A stretch of DNA of 32,136 bases from Burkholderiales bacterium. GTDB taxonomy: Bacteria > Pseudomonadota > Gammaproteobacteria > Burkholderiales > Burkholderiaceae_C. The position numbers and the translations under genes were made by a program. The DNA is taken from positions 1 to 32,136 of the forward strand of contig JAABPT010000344.1 in the NCBI GenBank assembly GCA_011391855.1. The letters are read 5' to 3'. Shown here in pieces: positions 1 through 7,474 of the stretch; position 1 is the stretch's first letter, and every line of letters begins with the position of its first letter. The notes below the pieces were generated by a model, which had not been told where the DNA came from, searched no databases, and saw only the letters and a list, made by a program, of their open reading frames with translations.

Positions 1-1103
1 TGATGGACACGCAGCCCTGGGACTACTGGGAGGCGGGTGGCGCGAAACCCAAGGGCCGCGCCGGAGAGCTGCTCGCGGCGCTGGAGAAGGTGCTCGCACG
101 CAATCCCAATCACCCGGGGGCGATCCACCTTTACATCCATGCGGTCGAGGCGTCGACGAAGCCCGATCGCGCGCTGCCGCACGCGCGGCGGCTGGCCGCC
201 TTGATGCCGGGCGCGGGCCACGTCGTGCACATGCCGGCCCACATCTTCTACCGCGTCGGCCTGTACAAGGAGTCGCTGGAAATCAACAAGCGCGCGATGG
301 CCGTCGATGAGCAGTATTTCAGCACCTCGCCCTCGGACCCGATGTACAAGTCGGCCTACTACCCGCACAACATCCACTTCGTGCTGGTCTCGGCGCAGAT
401 GGGTGGCGACGGGCCGACCTCGCTCAATGCGGCGGCCAAGCTGGACGCAGCGCTGTCCGACACGGTGGTCGCGCAGTTCGCGCTGCTGGAACCCATCAAG
501 GCCGCGCCCTACCTCGCGCACGCGATCTTCAGCGCACCCGACGCGATCTTCGCCTTGAAGACACCGCCGAAGGAGCAGGTCGTGGTGTCCGCCCTGGCGC
601 ACTATGCGCGCGCGCTCGGCTTCGCGGCGACGAAGGACGCAGCAGGAGCCCGCCGCGAAATCGACGCCATCGCCACGATCGAGCAGCAGGCCGACTTCAA
701 GCCGTACACGGACTGGGCGGTGCCGGGCAAGGAGATCGTGCAGACCGCGCGCCTGGTGGCGACCGCACGGCTGGCCGACGCGCAGGGCGACCTCGCCGGG
801 GCGGCCAAGGCCTACGAGGAGGCGGTCGAGATCGAGGACGCGCTGGCCTACATGGAGCCGCCGTACTGGTACTACCCGGTCCGCCAGTCGCTGGGTTCGG
901 TGTACCTGCGGCAGGGCAAGCTCGATGCGGCCGAGAAGGCGCTGCGCGACTCGCTGGTGCGCGTGCGCGGCAACGGCTGGGCGCTGGCGGGCCTGGCGGA
1001 GGTCTACAAGCGCAAGGGCGATGCAAAGGCCGAGGCCTCGGCGCGCCAAGCCTACATGCGGGCCTGGCTCGGCGGCGCGGCGCCCGATATCGCTCGGCTG
1101 TAG
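1..1103 (+). CDS. TPR protein with conserved HPGA/HMPxHIF motif, 5' end outside window
   Basis: The frame is open to the left edge and the first ATG is at base 3, but the protein aligns with the middle and C-terminal parts of the next gene (1469-3070). I therefore treat it as an N-terminally truncated view of a roughly 500-residue protein. Counting from base 3, the matching core holds HPGAIHLYIH (residues 37-46) and HVVHMPAHIFYRVG (73-86). The paralogue has HPGAAHYLIH and HAQHMPSHIFTRVG at equivalent spacing. The remainder is alpha-helical with TPR-like repeats, clearest towards the C-terminus (YYPVRQSLGSVYLRQGKLDAA). No enzymatic function is known to me for this family. The invariant histidines suggest metal binding or an active site, but that is inference. 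The gene points the same way as the two TPR genes that follow. Confidence 0.85.
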   Translation, partial: MDTQPWDYWEAGGAKPKGRAGELLAALEKVLARNPNHPGAIHLYIHAVEASTKPDRALPHARRLAALMPGAGHVVHMPAHIFYRVGLYKESLEINKRAMAVDEQYFSTSPSDPMYKSAYYPHNIHFVLVSAQMGGDGPTSLNAAAKLDAALSDTVVAQFALLEPIKAAPYLAHAIFSAPDAIFALKTPPKEQVVVSALAHYARALGFAATKDAAGARREIDAIATIEQQADFKPYTDWAVPGKEIVQTARLVATARLADAQGDLAGAAKAYEEAVEIEDALAYMEPPYWYYPVRQSLGSVYLRQGKLDAAEKALRDSLVRVRGNGWALAGLAEVYKRKGDAKAEASARQAYMRAWLGGAAPDIARL

Positions 1104-1152
1104 GCAGCGACGCTGGCCGTTTTCGGGACCAGGAGCGTCACCGCCCCGAGCA

Positions 1153-1269
1153 GACTTTCTGCTCGGGCAGGCGGGTCTCAAGGCAGTCGATGCCGACAGC
1201 GGCGCGGTCACGCTGACCCAGAGCTTCAGCGCGGCTGCCAACCTGACATCCACGCGCTTTGCATCCCGC
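1153..1269 (+). pseudogene. Decayed IS91-family transposase fragment
   Basis: In the frame starting at base 1153, just after the first TPR gene, the sequence reads FLLGQAGLKAVDADSG and then GAVTLTQSFSAAANL. This resembles the conserved IS91/IS801 (Y2-type) transposase segment GAVTLIQRFGSAANLN-IHLHCL. At about 1243-1246 one A appears to be missing; restoring the frame gives NIHALC, again like the family. Only about 40 codons survive, with no catalytic tyrosines and no IS ends, so this is a relic. The family assignment is from memory of the motif. Confidence 0.55.
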
Positions 1270-1468
1270 AATCTTGCCGTCACTCAGTTCGGCCGGACAA
1301 GCCGCTCCTCAATGGATCGATCCCGCGACGATCCGGCGTCAGTCGGCAATGGTGATCTTCCCGTCGTGGTCATTTAGAAGGGATTGACATCGGCAGCGTC
1401 GTGGGCCTGCAATGCTTGGCCCGTATGCATGAGTGACGGGCAATCCACCGGCCCACCAGGAGACGAGC

Positions 1469-3070
1469 ATGCACCTGCAGCTGATCCGTACCGCACTGGC
1501 CACCGCAGCGCTCTGCGCCAGCCTTCCTGCAGCCGCTCACGAGAGCGATGGAAGGCTCGGCAGCGTGCACTTCAAGGTCAGCTGCAACGCCGAGGCGCAG
1601 CGCGAATTCGACCTCGCCATGGCGTACTACCACTCCTTCGCCTGGGAGCAGATCAGGGCGCCACTGGAGCGCGCGCTGGCCGCCGATGCGACCTGCGGCA
1701 TGACGCACTGGGCACGCGCCCTGGCCTCGCTGGACAACCCCTTCGTCTGGCCGGGCAATGTGTCGGCCAAGACACTGACCGAGGGTGAGGCACTGATGGA
1801 GCAGGCGCGCAACGCGGGTCTGGCCACCCAGCGCGAGCGCGACTATGTCGATGCCCTGGCAGCCTTCTTCAAGGACGCCGACAAGCTCAACCACCGCACG
1901 CGCGCGAAGGCGCTGGAGAGCGGTCTGGAGAAGGTGGCCGCCGGCTACCCCGAAGACAGCGAGGCGACCATCCTGTACAGCCTCGTGCTGTCGGCCAATT
2001 TCGACCCGGCCGACAAGCAATACGGCAACCAATTGCGCGCCGCCAGGCTGCTCGAGCCGATCTTCGCCAAGCAACCCGAGCACCCCGGTGCCGCGCACTA
2101 CCTGATCCACAGCTACGACTACCCGCTCCTGGCCACGCAGGGGCTGCCGGCGGCACAGCGATACAGCAAGATCGCACCGGCCGCCTCGCACGCGCAGCAC
2201 ATGCCGTCGCACATCTTCACGCGCGTCGGGGCCTGGAACGATTCGGTGGCGGCGAATACGGTGTCGGCCAAGGTCGATACCGCCTCGGGCCCGAACACGC
2301 TGCACGCCTACGACTACCTGACCTATGCCCATCTGCAGTTGGGGCAGGACCGCGCGGCACAGGCGGTGCGCGACAGCGCGGTCGCGATCAGCAAGCGGCC
2401 CGACAATTTCGCTGCCGCCTACGCCTATGCGGCCATACCGGCACGGCTCGCGCTGGAGCGTGGCGACTGGGCGACGGCGTCCAAGCTGCCGCTGACGCCG
2501 GCGGCCGATGCCTACCCCTGGTCCAAATACCCGCAGGCTGAAGCCTCCAACGCCTACGCCCGTGCGCTGGGCGCAGCCGCCATGCGCGACGCCTCGGCGA
2601 CCGAGACCGAACTCCTGCGTCTGGCGCGGCTGCGCGATGCAGCCACCGAGTTGAAGATCGGCTACTGGGCCGAGCAGATCGGCATCCAGATCGACGTCGT
2701 GCGTGGCTTCGCCGCCTTCAAGGCCGGTCAGGCGGATGCCGGCATCGCCGCCTTGCAGAAGGCCTCCGAGCGCGAGGATGCGAGCGAGAAGCATGCCGTC
2801 ACGCCGGGGCCGCTGCTGCCGGCGCGCGAGCTGCTGGCCTCGGCGCTGCTCGAACGCGGGGATGCGGCTGGCGCGCTGCGTGAATTCGAGGCCGTGCTGC
2901 ACAAGGAACCCAACCGTCTGCGGGCGATGGCCGGTGCGGGCGTGGCGGCCGAGCGGGCTGGCAACGCCCAGAAGGCGCGCGACTATGCAGACCGGGTTTC
3001 GCACCAGACCGCGCAGGCCGATGCTGGCATTCCCGGCCTGAAGCTGGCCCAGCAGTCAGTGACGCGATGA
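1469..3070 (+). CDS. Exported TPR protein with HPGA/HMPxHIF motif
   Basis: Protein of 533 residues. I chose the ATG at 1469, and not the upstream in-frame start at 1433, because AGGAGA lies 6-7 bases before it and it begins a clear signal peptide (LIRTALATAALCASLPAAAHES). The mature part opens with a segment typical of this family (FDLAMAYYHSFAWEQ, residues 47-61; CGMTHWARA, 76-84). Helical repeats follow, then the conserved core HPGAAHYLIH (205-214) and HAQHMPSHIFTRVG (241-254), then C-terminal TPRs. It is a paralogue of the truncated gene upstream and overlaps the next TPR gene by four bases, so the pair is probably cotranscribed. Periplasmic location follows from the signal peptide. The biochemical role is unknown. 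Confidence 0.88.
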   Translation: MHLQLIRTALATAALCASLPAAAHESDGRLGSVHFKVSCNAEAQREFDLAMAYYHSFAWEQIRAPLERALAADATCGMTHWARALASLDNPFVWPGNVSAKTLTEGEALMEQARNAGLATQRERDYVDALAAFFKDADKLNHRTRAKALESGLEKVAAGYPEDSEATILYSLVLSANFDPADKQYGNQLRAARLLEPIFAKQPEHPGAAHYLIHSYDYPLLATQGLPAAQRYSKIAPAASHAQHMPSHIFTRVGAWNDSVAANTVSAKVDTASGPNTLHAYDYLTYAHLQLGQDRAAQAVRDSAVAISKRPDNFAAAYAYAAIPARLALERGDWATASKLPLTPAADAYPWSKYPQAEASNAYARALGAAAMRDASATETELLRLARLRDAATELKIGYWAEQIGIQIDVVRGFAAFKAGQADAGIAALQKASEREDASEKHAVTPGPLLPARELLASALLERGDAAGALREFEAVLHKEPNRLRAMAGAGVAAERAGNAQKARDYADRVSHQTAQADAGIPGLKLAQQSVTR

Positions 3071-3582
3071 GCAGAAGGCGGGCAGCGCTGCCTGCTTTGC
3101 TGCTGGCGTCGTGGATGGTGGTAGCGATGGGCATGGCGACTGCCGTCGAGAGCGACCCGCTGCCCGTACCGAAGACCGGATCACGTGCCGATGCCGTGCG
3201 CCTGTACAACGACGGTGTTGCGCTGTTGCTGGCGCGAAACTTCCGGGAAGCGCAGCAGAAGTTCGAGGCCGCGCTGGCCCTGGATGAACGACTCGCCGAA
3301 GCCCACAACAACCTCGCGTTCGCGCTGCGGATGCAGGGTCGCCACAACTTCGCGTCGTCGCTCGAGCACTACAACCGCGCCATCGAACTGAAGCCCGACC
3401 TCGCGCAGGCCTACATGTACCGCGGGGTGCTGTTCATGCAGCAGGGCGACAAGGTGCGCGCGCACCAAGACCTGGAGCGTCTGCGCCGGCTCGACGCAAG
3501 ACTTGCGGCTGATCTCGAGCGCGTCGTGGAAGGGGCGGTCGAAGGGCAGGGCAGCGGCGGCGTTGCGGCGCAATACGACTGA
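3067..3582 (+). CDS. Small exported TPR protein
   Basis: Protein of 171 residues with an ATGA overlap with the preceding TPR gene, indicating translational coupling. The N-terminus is a signal peptide or single anchor (RRRAALPALLLASWMVVAMGMATA). The body contains about three TPR units: AVRLYNDGVALLLARNFREA, then FEAALALDERLAEAHNNLAFAL, then HYNRAIELKPDLAQAYMYRG. The second and third carry the usual small and aromatic TPR positions. The C-terminus is a Gly-rich tail. It probably works as a periplasmic scaffold with its larger partner. It lacks the His-rich motif of the two larger TPR proteins. It ends 15 bases before a convergent gene. Confidence 0.85.
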   Translation: MSRRRAALPALLLASWMVVAMGMATAVESDPLPVPKTGSRADAVRLYNDGVALLLARNFREAQQKFEAALALDERLAEAHNNLAFALRMQGRHNFASSLEHYNRAIELKPDLAQAYMYRGVLFMQQGDKVRAHQDLERLRRLDARLAADLERVVEGAVEGQGSGGVAAQYD

Positions 3583-3597
3583 GGCTGTCTGGGTCCT

Positions 3598-4287
3598 CTA
3601 CCGATTCGCGGCCACGGCTGCCTTCAGCACATCGGCCGGGAACGGCTTGCCGTGCGCCGGGTAGATGGTCTTCACACCCGCCGCCAACAGTTTCTCGATG
3701 CTGCGCGTCACCTGCGCCATGTCTTCGGCAAAGATCGGCAGTCCCGGGCCCAGCCGCAGCGGCATGCGGTTCATCGCCAGGTCGCCAACGAGCGCGTCGC
3801 CGGAGTCCAGCACGACGCTGACGGAGCCGGGAGTGTGGCCGGGGGTGTGCAGGACCCGGCCTGCCACGCCATAAGGTTCGAGCGACATGCCGTCGTCGGG
3901 CACGATCACGTCGACGCCCGCCGCCGGGATCTTCAACCCTGGGATCACGGTTGCTGACAGCAGCGCCGAAAGAAACCGACCCCACGGCGTGACCCCCGGC
4001 GGCATGACCGGATTCGGCTGCTCGATGCAGTTGCCGTCGGCCGCATGCATCGCGAGCGGCGCACCGGTGTACTGCTTCATCTGGGCCAGGCAGCCGATGT
4101 GGTCCCAGTGGCCGTGCGTGGCCACGATGAGGCCGATGTCCGACGGCGAAACCCCGGCCTGGCGCAGCCTGCGCGCAAACGGCGCGCACTTGCCCGGCTG
4201 ACCCCCGTCGACGAGGATCGCACGCTGGTCCTTCACGACGTAGACGTTGTCGAATCCCAGCGGTATGGCTCTTATCGATACGGCCAC
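3598..4287 (-). CDS. MBL-fold metallo-hydrolase
   Basis: Protein of 229 residues. The start is GTG at 4287, supported by AGGGGAG five bases upstream. It has the metallo-beta-lactamase signature THGHWDH (His58, His60, Asp62, His63), then HTPGHTPGS for the next metal ligand, GDLAMNRMP with the bridging aspartate, and a C-terminal PAHGKPF histidine. The size and single-domain layout match glyoxalase-II-like hydrolases acting on thioesters, lactones or similar esters. There is no signal peptide, so it is cytoplasmic. It lies 62 bases downstream of the SGNH-like gene on the same strand and may be cotranscribed with it. The substrate cannot be read from the sequence. Confidence 0.88.
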   Translation of the reverse strand: MAVSIRAIPLGFDNVYVVKDQRAILVDGGQPGKCAPFARRLRQAGVSPSDIGLIVATHGHWDHIGCLAQMKQYTGAPLAMHAADGNCIEQPNPVMPPGVTPWGRFLSALLSATVIPGLKIPAAGVDVIVPDDGMSLEPYGVAGRVLHTPGHTPGSVSVVLDSGDALVGDLAMNRMPLRLGPGLPIFAEDMAQVTRSIEKLLAAGVKTIYPAHGKPFPADVLKAAVAANR

Positions 4288-4349
4288 GGTGCTCCCCTGG
4301 GCCCAACTCCGAGGAATTCACCAGGATCGAAATGCCCGAACCTTCTCCG

Positions 4350-5633
4350 TCATGGACACGCTTTCGCCGCTTTCGCAGCTCGCGGGTTCGCATGCAGGCA
4401 AGGAACACGGGCCAGCGCAATGCCAGAGATGGAAAGCTGCTCGGACGCGACCTGCTGCAGCTTGACGGCATCGCGCGCAGAAATCCCCAGGTCCGCGGCG
4501 GCCTGCTCGTTGGCACCCAAGGACCAGGGGTCGATACCCGTCAAGGTGCCGAATATCACCAGCGCACTCAGGTAGGAGCCGTGTTTGCTGGCGTGCAGGC
4601 CGTCGTCCCACCACAGGTCGATCAGGCGGTCACTCAGCGCGTCCGGCGCATAGGGATTGCGATTCGCGATGCCGCTCTGCACGGCCCGCAGGAACGCATC
4701 GCCAACTGGGGCGACACCCGCGAAATCGGGGTTCGACGCCGCCAAGCCGAAATACGCGTCATGCAGGTCGGCCGTCATGGCCTCAAGCGAGGCCTGGAAG
4801 ATCGGCTCGGTACCCCCGGCTGGATCGGGCATGACGGCGCCTGTGACGGGGTCGGTGACGGTGTTTGCCGGCCCGTAAATCATGTCGGGCCGTGCCCAGG
4901 TCTGGTAGAGGAAGACCTGCGCGGCGGCGTTCTCGTTGGCGTTGCCGCGGATGGTGCGTGCGGCGTTGCACGAGCCTTGCGACAGGGCGTTCGGGTTGCC
5001 AGTCGAGCCCCCACTGCCGGCCCTGCAATTTGCAGATCGAACTGCCGCCGAGCCAGTGGGCGGACCGCCCCACAGCAGGCTTTCGCTGGTGTTCAGGACG
5101 AAATTGCTCTGGTCTGGACCCGCCTGGATGCCCTGGTGGATGTAATCCTCGATCTTGTTGGCGTAGAAATTGAACAATGCCGTGTTGGCATTGGCCCCGC
5201 CGCCCTGGCTCAGCGGTTCGTCGCTCAGGTCCTGCAGCACCACCTGGTCCCACTTCTTGCTGGCCAGGTTGCCCTGCAGGTCCCAGCCGGCGGGATTGGT
5301 GTTGAGGAAGTGACCGCGCAGCGAAGCGGCGTTGCGCGCGGAGATCGAGACTTCGTAGTCCAGCCCCGCCTGCACGGTGAATTGCTTGAAGATGCCCGCC
5401 ACTCCGCCCCAAGGATGGGGCTCGTAGGGGTTGCTGCCGGCTGTGTTCTCGAAGCTCGTCCCGGGCACAGGTGCGGTCAGGTCACGCACGTTGGCTGCGT
5501 TGTAGCCCATCACCGGATCGACGCGGCCGAAGGTGAAGCTGTTACCGACGAACAGCACCGACACCGGGTCGGCGGCAGCGGGCGCGCCGAGGGCAGCGCC
5601 GATCAGCGCCAGGGCGAGAGATCTTGACAACAT
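4350..5633 (-). CDS. Exported SGNH/GDSL-like hydrolase
   Basis: Protein of 427 residues with a signal peptide (SLALALIGAALGAPAAADP). Directly after it comes VLFVGNSFTFG, where GNS (Ser32) fits the SGNH block I nucleophile. The C-terminal part has WWDDGLHASKHG, with Asp344 and His347 in the D-x-x-H arrangement of block V. Between them sits a longer-than-usual middle region rich in Gly, Asn and Ala that may be lid-like or structural. This suggests a secreted or periplasmic esterase or carbohydrate esterase; the substrate is unknown. The last 20 residues are Ala/Lys-rich and do not form a recognisable sorting signal, so the extreme C-terminus could be altered. Confidence 0.72.
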   Translation of the reverse strand: MLSRSLALALIGAALGAPAAADPVSVLFVGNSFTFGRVDPVMGYNAANVRDLTAPVPGTSFENTAGSNPYEPHPWGGVAGIFKQFTVQAGLDYEVSISARNAASLRGHFLNTNPAGWDLQGNLASKKWDQVVLQDLSDEPLSQGGGANANTALFNFYANKIEDYIHQGIQAGPDQSNFVLNTSESLLWGGPPTGSAAVRSANCRAGSGGSTGNPNALSQGSCNAARTIRGNANENAAAQVFLYQTWARPDMIYGPANTVTDPVTGAVMPDPAGGTEPIFQASLEAMTADLHDAYFGLAASNPDFAGVAPVGDAFLRAVQSGIANRNPYAPDALSDRLIDLWWDDGLHASKHGSYLSALVIFGTLTGIDPWSLGANEQAAADLGISARDAVKLQQVASEQLSISGIALARVPCLHANPRAAKAAKACP

Positions 5634-5667
5634 GCTGATTCCTTGGGTTTTGGACAGGCGGACGGTC

Positions 5668-5684
5668 GCCTCGAATCTCGAGGC
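5668..5684. promoter_or_regulatory. Inverted repeat upstream of SGNH-like gene
   Basis: GCCTCGA-atc-TCGAGGC is a perfect 7-base inverted repeat with a 3-base centre, ending 35 bases before the start codon of the minus-strand SGNH-like gene at 5633. Its position fits an operator or a 5'-leader hairpin. No regulator is assigned. Confidence 0.35.
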
Positions 5685-5905
5685 TCCTGCACCAGGCGGC
5701 GATCATTGCGACCGCGGACGGAACCGGCCCTGTGGGAAACCCTTACCCGAAGAAGCCCGCCGCCCGCAACCCCCTCGACTGCGGGATGCCGCGGCTCATG
5801 CTGTTTGCGCCATGACCGTGCGAGTGGCGGCGTTGGCGCGATCAATGCTGGACCGTGGCGCCGAAGGGTCAGGCGTCCCACGGAGCGCCCATCGAGGGGT
5901 CCGAT
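5685..5905. other. Intergenic stretch without a gene
   Basis: Upstream leader of the minus-strand SGNH-like gene. No reading frame here shows a recognisable protein or a credible start, and I see no further hairpin. Short open frames on both strands are the usual by-product of high GC. Confidence 0.5.
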
Positions 5906-6083
5906 CGTTGTCGCACGAGCATCAGTCGCAACCCATTGACTAACATGCACGAATCGAGATGCAACGGTCCCGGCTGCCATCCCGTCTGTCGCCCCAAGGG
6001 GTGGGCCGACAAAGAGAGAATTCGTGCAATCAAATCCGCAAGTGAGCCCATGGCGACTGTGCACGGCCCCCATGATGGATTGG
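5906..6083 (+). repeat. Left copy of dusA-upstream direct repeat (candidate att site)
   Basis: This stretch aligns without gaps to 18619-18796, the promoter and first 20 codons of intact dusA, at a constant offset of 12,713 bases. Shared blocks include CGCAACCCATTG (5927), CCGACAAAGAGA (6006) and the terminal block ending ATGATGGATTGG (6083). Over 6006-6083 I count 61 of 78 identical bases, and 23 of 26 in the last 26. Similarity stops right after TGG, where the reported dusA att core lies. Confidence 0.85.
6024..6083 (+). pseudogene. dusA 5' fragment
   Basis: Reading from GTG at 6024, which has an AAAGAGAG ribosome-binding site like that of intact dusA, gives MQSNPQVSPWRLCTAPMMDW. Intact dusA begins MLSNQPLSHWRLCTAPMMDW. 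After MMDW the frame continues for 17 unrelated residues to a TAG. This is the displaced 5' end of a dusA gene cut at the conserved MMDW codons, as expected when an island integrates into dusA and supplies a replacement 5' end. Confidence 0.82.
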
Positions 6084-6227
6084 ATGCTGTGTTCAGCATT
6101 CATGCGGGCTGCAGCGCGGTTCGCAGCAATTCCGTAGCAGCACTTTCCGGGCTGCTTGGAGCCACGATGCCGGTGCCGGCTGGACCGGCGATGCCCGGCC
6201 CCGTGACGGCACGGGCGCTTTTCCAGA

Positions 6228-6247
6228 TGATAGAATTCCTTTTATCA
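6228..6247. promoter_or_regulatory. Operator-like inverted repeat upstream of Xre/RES pair
   Basis: TGATAGAA-ttcc-TTTTATCA is an inverted repeat with 7 of 8 arm bases complementary, 16 bases upstream of the antitoxin start codon. It is AT-rich in a GC-rich setting and overlaps a possible -10 element (TAGAAT, 6231-6236). Xre-type antitoxins commonly autorepress through such sites, so this is the best candidate operator. Confidence 0.5.
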
Positions 6248-6263
6248 ATTGGGAGTCAGTCGC

Positions 6264-6698
6264 ATGTATGCAGCCGTGGTTGAACCAGGCAAGATCGCCC
6301 AGGTTCTGGGTCTTCGTCGAAAGGTCACCTCGGTCGAACAACTCGAGCAGCAGGTGGAGGCCGGGCTCCCCAAGGCCTCGCTCGGGGCTGTTGCGCGCCA
6401 CGTCTACGGCACCTCGCCGGATGCGGCGGCTTTGATGCAGCGGGTCATCCCGGCGGCCACGTTCCACCGCAGGGGCGAGGAGCTCAAGCCCCAGGAGGGT
6501 GAGCGTGTTGAACGCCTGGCGCGGGTGATCGCGACCGCAGAGTACGTGTGGGACAACGCCGACGACGCTCGCACATTCCTGTCCACTGGTCACGCCATGC
6601 TGGGCGGCAAGCGGCCGATCGAGGTGGCCCTGACGGAGTTGGGAGCGCGCCGGGTCGAAAGCCTGCTGTGGTCGCTGTTCCATGGCGTCGCCGCCTAA
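6264..6698 (+). CDS. Xre/MbcA/ParS-type antitoxin of RES toxin
   Basis: Protein of 144 residues. The ATG at 6264 is preferred over the upstream TTG because of its spacing to GGGAG (6251-6255). The C-terminal 60 residues match the DUF2384 toxin-binding domain (LARVIATAEYVWDNADDAR, then LGGKRPIEVALTELGARRVE). The N-terminal half is a small Xre-like helical DNA-binding region. In this family the antitoxin binds and blocks the partner RES toxin and represses the operon. The toxin gene starts inside its 3' end (17-base overlap), which fixes the pairing. It sits 180 bases from the left att-like core, typical of stabilising modules in islands. Confidence 0.88.
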   Translation: MYAAVVEPGKIAQVLGLRRKVTSVEQLEQQVEAGLPKASLGAVARHVYGTSPDAAALMQRVIPAATFHRRGEELKPQEGERVERLARVIATAEYVWDNADDARTFLSTGHAMLGGKRPIEVALTELGARRVESLLWSLFHGVAA

Positions 6699-7203
6699 GG
6701 CGCGAGCCAAGGCTGCGTCCACCAAACAGGCTCGGTCGCAAGCCTGGCAGGGCTGGCGCATCGCCGACGGACGGTTCGATGTGTTCAGCCCCGTCGGCGC
6801 GTCGCTGGTAGGAGGCCGATGGAATTCACCGGGCCTCGGCGTCATCTATGCGAGCCGCTCCTACGCGGGCGCGATGCTGGAGTGCCTGGCCCACGCGGGT
6901 ATCGGGCGCGTGCCCAGGTCGCACGTGGCGATCGAGATCGCGATCGCAGCTGCCGTGAGCGTCGAGCGGCATGATGAGAGCAGCCTGCCCGCCGGATGGG
7001 ACCACGCGGATCTGCGCGTGGCCCGGGCCTTCGGCGATGCCTGGATTCGTGAGCGGCGAACGGCCGTGCTGGTGGTTCCTTCGGTCGTCGCGCGCAGGGA
7101 AGGGAACGTGCTCCTGAATCCGCAGCATCCTGACTTTAGGAAGATCAGCGCCGGTAGCCCGGAACCGGTGGTCTGGGATGCGCGGCTGTTCGGCCGGCAC
7201 TGA
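6682..7203 (+). CDS. RES-domain toxin (NAD+-degrading family)
   Basis: Protein of 173 residues. The RES domain starts about residue 25: WRIADGRFDVFSPVGA, then GGRWNSPGLGVIYAS with Arg46 and Tyr56, then AGAMLECLAH with Glu67. These match the conserved Arg, Tyr and Glu of RES proteins. The C-terminal signature is AVLVVPSVVARREGNVLLNPQHPDF. Characterised RES toxins are NAD+ phosphorylases or glycohydrolases that deplete NAD+ and stop growth. All key positions look intact, so the toxin is probably functional. Translation is likely coupled to the antitoxin because no clear Shine-Dalgarno precedes the ATG. The Lys/Ala-rich first 20 residues are variable. Confidence 0.88.
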   Translation: MASPPKARAKAASTKQARSQAWQGWRIADGRFDVFSPVGASLVGGRWNSPGLGVIYASRSYAGAMLECLAHAGIGRVPRSHVAIEIAIAAAVSVERHDESSLPAGWDHADLRVARAFGDAWIRERRTAVLVVPSVVARREGNVLLNPQHPDFRKISAGSPEPVVWDARLFGRH

Positions 7204-7474
7204 GCATGCGCCTTTGTCGGGCCGTAGGGCGGTAGGGCAGCAGGAGGGTTTGATGTGCGCACGTCGGGCGCACACGCACTGTCCGCACGACCCGCAAACG
7301 GATTGGCTTTGAAGCTGCTGTTCGCGACCGGTTCTTGACGGCCACAACCGGTCAGCCGAGCATCACAAAAATCGCTGGGCCAGTGACCGGTCTCGAAGTG
7401 CAGCCGACATAGCCAGCAACCCGTCCCCGGCGTCGAGATCTCCATTGCGGTCAGTCAGCCTGGCAGGCCGCCCG
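7204..7474. other. Intergenic region with strong hairpin, no gene
   Basis: This lies between the convergent RES toxin and outer-membrane protein genes. It holds the inverted repeat GACCGGTT/AACCGGTC at 7326-7353 (8-bp stem, 12-base loop) and a nearby related GACCGGTC (about 7384). There is no poly-T tract. I see no credible coding frame. It looks like repeat-type intergenic debris that may also act in transcript 3'-end formation. Confidence 0.45.

Noticed and set aside
1145-1167. Perfect 10-bp hairpin CCCGAGCAGA-ctt-TCTGCTCGGG after the first TPR gene, as an intrinsic terminator
   Set aside because: No T tract follows, and the bases overlap the start of the IS91-like transposase scrap, so the symmetry may be incidental. 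Not listed as a terminator.
1370-3004. 544-codon minus-strand frame opposite the exported TPR gene
   Set aside because: The plus-strand product has a signal peptide, a good ribosome-binding site and a paralogue next door; the minus frame has none of these.
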